8,634 bases of DNA from contig JAPORL010000157.1 in NCBI GenBank assembly GCA_026712605.1, positions 1 through 8,634 of the forward strand. The letters run 5' to 3'. Each line of letters opens with the position of its first letter. The first letter of the stretch is position 1. Both the position numbers and the translations under genes were made by a program. The notes under the pieces are model-generated. The model did no database searches, had not been told where the DNA came from, and saw only the letters and a program-made list of their open reading frames with translations. The stretch is from Pseudobdellovibrionaceae bacterium (lineage in GTDB: Bacteria; Bdellovibrionota; Bdellovibrionia; Bdellovibrionales; UBA1609). Shown piece after piece: positions 6,365-8,634 of this stretch.

Positions 6365-7222
6365 ATGGAAGTCAGTATTCAAAATCTAATAGAAGTAGGC
6401 GCTCACTTTGGTCATGAGCTTAAAAAATGGAATCCTAAAATGAAAAACTTTGTTTATAAAGAGCAAGGGGGTATTCATATCATTGATCTTCAAAAAACTT
6501 TATTTTGCGTTAAAAAAGCTATGGCTTTTTTGGAAGATAAGACCTCTAAAGGAAACCATATTATCTTTGTTGGCACAAAAAGCCAAGCTGTTTCAGCTGT
6601 TCAATCTGCCGCTGAAATGTCTAAACAGTTTTATGTTACAAAAAGATGGTTAGGAGGAACTTTAACGAATTTTGAAACTTTAAAAGAAAGTATTGATCGT
6701 ATGAAAAAAATTCAAAAAATCAAAGAGCGTTTTGAATTGGATCGCTATTCTAAAAAAGAAAGAAATAAAATTGAAAAAGAGTACAGTAAGATGGAAGAAA
6801 GCTTTAAAGGAATCAAAGATATGAAGGATATTCCTTCAGTGCTTTTTATTATAGATATTAAAAAAGAAAGAATTGCTTTAAATGAAGCTAGAAAACTTAA
6901 GATTCCGGTTGTGGCTTTAGTTGATACTAACTGCGATCCCTATCTAGTGGACTATCCTATTCCAGCTAATGATGACTCTATTCGTTCTATACAGTACTTT
7001 TTGCAGTTGGCGGGAGAGGCTTGTAAGAGAGGATGGGAAAAGCGAGAAAAAGAAATGAGAACAGAACAACAACAAAAAGATAAAAAACTAAAATCTTCTT
7101 CAGAAGGTCCTCAAGTTGTTAATTTAAATAAAGGAAGGCAACTTGTTGCTGTTGGCACAGCAGAAGATGTAGAAATTGAAATGGAATTAAAAGAAGAATC
7201 TAATAAAACAAAAGAGAAATAA
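6365..7222 (+). CDS. rpsB: 30S ribosomal protein S2
   Basis: S2 is a late-assembling small-subunit protein that contacts S1 and the 16S rRNA on the solvent side. The protein begins with the S2 signature [21 protein letters not shown] (about 12-32). It has [31 protein letters not shown] (94-106), a coiled-coil-like charged stretch (about 107-155) and the second signature [20 protein letters not shown] with [10 protein letters not shown]. At 285 residues it is longer than the usual 230-260. The extra length is a charged, probably disordered tail after about residue 226, rich in Lys, Glu and Gln. No clear Shine-Dalgarno sequence precedes the ATG (AAAGAAAATT only). The 3-bp gap to tsf marks an operon. 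In E. coli S2 represses this operon post-transcriptionally; whether that holds here is not visible. Confidence 0.98.
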   Translation: MEVSIQNLIEVGAHFGHELKKWNPKMKNFVYKEQGGIHIIDLQKTLFCVKKAMAFLEDKTSKGNHIIFVGTKSQAVSAVQSAAEMSKQFYVTKRWLGGTLTNFETLKESIDRMKKIQKIKERFELDRYSKKERNKIEKEYSKMEESFKGIKDMKDIPSVLFIIDIKKERIALNEARKLKIPVVALVDTNCDPYLVDYPIPANDDSIRSIQYFLQLAGEACKRGWEKREKEMRTEQQQKDKKLKSSSEGPQVVNLNKGRQLVAVGTAEDVEIEMELKEESNKTKEK

Positions 7223-7225
7223 AAG

Positions 7226-7855
7226 ATGACTTCAGCTCAAGAAGTTAAAAAATTAAGGCAAAAAACGGGAGCGGGCTTTATGGACTGTAAAAAAGCTCTT
7301 GAATCTTGTGACAATGACCTTGAAAAAGCTTTAATATGGCTTAAAAAAAAAGGTCTTTCTACTGTAGCCAAAAAATCAGGTAGAAAAGCTGTTGAAGGGC
7401 TTATATTTTCTTACATTCACGGAAATGGTCGGCTAGGTGTTTTGTTAGAAGTCAATTCAGAAACTGATTTTGTAGCTAGAAATGAAAAATTTAAAAACTT
7501 TGTAAAACAGTTGAGCTTACATATTTTGGCTATGGAACCTCTTTATATCAAAGAAAATGACATACCAGAAGAACTGAAAGTTGAAGAAAAAAAAGTTTTT
7601 AATAATCAGGCTTTACTTAAATCAAAAAAACCGGAAATAGCTCAAAAGATATCAGAAGGTTTATATAAAAAGTGGCTAGAAGAAATTTGTTTATTAAACC
7701 AAGAGTTTGTTAGAGAAAATCAAGAAAGCAAACAAACAATAGAAAAAGCTTTAAACGAGTTAATTTCTCAATTAGGAGAAAATATTGTTATTCGCCGTTT
7801 TGTTCGCTTTGCTTTAGGTGAAACCCATGAAGAGAAAAAAAACGGTCCCGCTTAA
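7226..7855 (+). CDS. tsf: Translation elongation factor Ts
   Basis: EF-Ts is the nucleotide-exchange factor that releases GDP from EF-Tu. The N-terminal UBA-like domain (about 1-40) carries [19 protein letters not shown], and the second signature [15 protein letters not shown] (75-89) includes TDFV, whose Asp-Phe pair inserts near the EF-Tu Mg2+ site. [13 protein letters not shown] stretch and a C-terminal [16 protein letters not shown] segment complete the core. It is 209 residues, shorter than the E. coli form (about 280) but similar to the compact forms of several other phyla, which carry a reduced core. Its start lies 3 bp after rpsB, and its 3' end overlaps pyrH by 29 bp and holds the pyrH ribosome binding site. 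Confidence 0.97.
   Translation: MTSAQEVKKLRQKTGAGFMDCKKALESCDNDLEKALIWLKKKGLSTVAKKSGRKAVEGLIFSYIHGNGRLGVLLEVNSETDFVARNEKFKNFVKQLSLHILAMEPLYIKENDIPEELKVEEKKVFNNQALLKSKKPEIAQKISEGLYKKWLEEICLLNQEFVRENQESKQTIEKALNELISQLGENIVIRRFVRFALGETHEEKKNGPA
7816..7820 (+). promoter_or_regulatory. Ribosome binding site of pyrH, inside tsf
   Basis: AGGTG lies six bases before the ATG at 7827, within the last codons of tsf. It decides the start: the in-frame GTG at 7818 is itself part of this site and has no site of its own, so the ATG at 7827 is preferred. Confidence 0.65.
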
Positions 7856-8567
7856 GCCTTTTTATAAAAGAGTTCTTATTAAAATCAGTGGAGAGCTATT
7901 GGCAGGAAGCCAAAACTTTGGCATACAAACAAAAGTTCTTAGACAAATAGCAGATGAATTAAAAGAAATTCTGGATTTAGGAGTTCAAGTTGCTCTTGTT
8001 ATTGGAGGTGGAAATATATTTAGAGGAAAATCAGCTCAAGAAAAAGGCATGGATAGGGTGAGTTCCGATCATATGGGGATGTTAGCGACTTGTATCAATG
8101 CTTTAGCTTTACAAAATGTTTTAGAACAGAAGAAAATTATAACAAGAGTTTTATCAGCTATTGATATTTCGGATATGGCTGAACCTTATATTCATCGTCG
8201 GGCGATTAGACATTTAACAAAAAAACGGCTTCTTATTTTTTCAGGAGGAACAGGTAACCCTTACTTTTCAACAGATACTGCGGCCGCTTTAAGGGCTATG
8301 GAAATTTCAGCAGATGTCTTACTTAAAGCAACAAAAGTAGAAGGAGTTTTTAATAAAGATCCTATAGGAAATAAATATACAAAAAAATTTAAAAGAATTA
8401 CCTATACAGAAGTTTTAAAGAAAAACTTAAAAATTATAGATGGATCAGCCATTAGTCTTTGTAGAGAAAATAAGATGCCACTCATCATTTTTAATTTAAA
8501 AAAGAAAGGAAATCTTTTAAAGGCTATTTGTGGAGAACAAATAGGAAGTCTTATAAAAGATAAATAA
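7827..8567 (+). CDS. pyrH: UMP kinase
   Basis: PyrH phosphorylates UMP to UDP with ATP. It is a homohexamer of the amino-acid-kinase fold, unrelated to eukaryotic UMP/CMP kinases, and feeds RNA and sugar-nucleotide synthesis. From the ATG at 7827 the protein has 246 residues, the normal length. It shows [13 protein letters not shown] (13-25), the glycine loop [10 protein letters not shown] (58-67), [10 protein letters not shown] (79-88), a long [11 protein letters not shown] segment, [20 protein letters not shown] (138-157, UMP and ATP contacts) and [15 protein letters not shown] (165-179). A GTG at 7818 would add three residues but lies in the ribosome binding site. The gene overlaps tsf by 29 bp, suggesting translational coupling, and is followed after 14 bp by frr, the conserved bacterial order. 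Confidence 0.97.
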   Translation: MKRKKTVPLKPFYKRVLIKISGELLAGSQNFGIQTKVLRQIADELKEILDLGVQVALVIGGGNIFRGKSAQEKGMDRVSSDHMGMLATCINALALQNVLEQKKIITRVLSAIDISDMAEPYIHRRAIRHLTKKRLLIFSGGTGNPYFSTDTAAALRAMEISADVLLKATKVEGVFNKDPIGNKYTKKFKRITYTEVLKKNLKIIDGSAISLCRENKMPLIIFNLKKKGNLLKAICGEQIGSLIKDK

Positions 8568-8572
8568 AGAGG
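8568..8572 (+). promoter_or_regulatory. Ribosome binding site of frr
   Basis: AGAGG lies nine bases before a GTG at 8582 and supports that non-ATG start for the next gene. The next in-frame ATG, at 8618, has no comparable site and would remove twelve residues. Confidence 0.55.
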
Positions 8573-8581
8573 TATAATACG

Positions 8582-8634
8582 GTGTCAAAGCAGTATAGTG
8601 AGCAAGTCAAAGAGAAAATGGAAGCTAATAGTGC
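8582..8634 (+). CDS. frr: Ribosome recycling factor, first 17 codons (3' end outside window)
   Basis: The frame starting at GTG 8582 reads M-SKQYSEQVKEKMEANS and is open to the window edge. The Gln/Glu/Lys-rich opening helix ending KEKMEA resembles the N-terminus of ribosome recycling factor, in which one or two charged helical turns precede a Met-containing repeat. The stronger evidence is position: 14 bp after pyrH, where frr sits in most bacteria. RRF, with EF-G, splits the ribosome from mRNA after termination. Too little is visible to check any conserved residue beyond this. Confidence 0.75.
   Translation, partial: MSKQYSEQVKEKMEANS

Noticed and set aside
6450..6653. A 67-codon open frame on the plus strand.
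   Set aside because: It is an out-of-frame shadow inside the well-conserved N-terminal half of rpsB.
7226..7855. tsf considered as truncated or frameshifted because it encodes only 209 residues.
   Set aside because: Both signatures and the conserved C-terminal GENI..RRFVRF segment are present, and compact EF-Ts proteins are normal in several phyla.
8573..8578. Perfect TATAAT between pyrH and frr.
   Set aside because: There is no matching -35 about 17 bp upstream, and transcription from it would begin at or after the frr GTG. It is most likely chance in AT-rich DNA.

Overview
The window looks like an ordinary chromosomal stretch of an AT-rich, Gram-negative-type (diderm) bacterium. The support is Sec signal peptides, a TonB-type C-terminal domain, a probable lipoprotein lytic transglycosylase with LysM repeats, and the bacterial core order rpsB-tsf-pyrH-frr. 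The base composition is strongly A/T-biased and coding regions are rich in Lys/Ile/Phe. The short (209-residue) EF-Ts and the gene mix would fit a low-GC member of the former 'deltaproteobacteria', for example Bdellovibrionota. That placement is a guess, not a demonstration.

Layout, left to right. Bases 1-519 are the 3' end of a TonB-family gene whose periplasmic linker is built from 15-residue (45-bp) tandem repeats. Next is nadE (646-2193), a glutamine-dependent NAD+ synthetase with all catalytic motifs intact. It converges, with only 5 bp between stop codons, on a leftward gene (2199-2984) for an exported, C-terminally membrane-anchored protein of unknown function. An 87-bp, very AT-rich divergent control region (2985-3071) separates that gene from a rightward LysR-type regulator (3072-3983). 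The regulator overlaps by 1 bp a second exported, C-terminally anchored unknown (3983-4711). The two unknowns are paralogues with four shared cysteines and flank the regulator. This is the least explained and most interesting part of the window.

A MltD-like murein transglycosylase follows (4784-6259, start uncertain). After it a probable promoter (6311-6340) leads into the translation/nucleotide operon rpsB (S2), tsf (EF-Ts), pyrH (UMP kinase) and the first codons of frr (ribosome recycling factor), which runs off the right edge. Spacing in this operon is tight: 3 bp between rpsB and tsf, a 29-bp overlap of tsf and pyrH, and 14 bp between pyrH and frr.

Functionally the window splits into housekeeping blocks (NAD synthesis; translation and UMP kinase) and envelope genes (TonB-like, two paralogous anchored proteins, MltD). 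The LysR regulator probably controls its divergent and downstream paralogous neighbours. No RNA genes, insertion sequences, CRISPR arrays or prophage genes were seen, and no stretch longer than about 130 bp lacks a gene.
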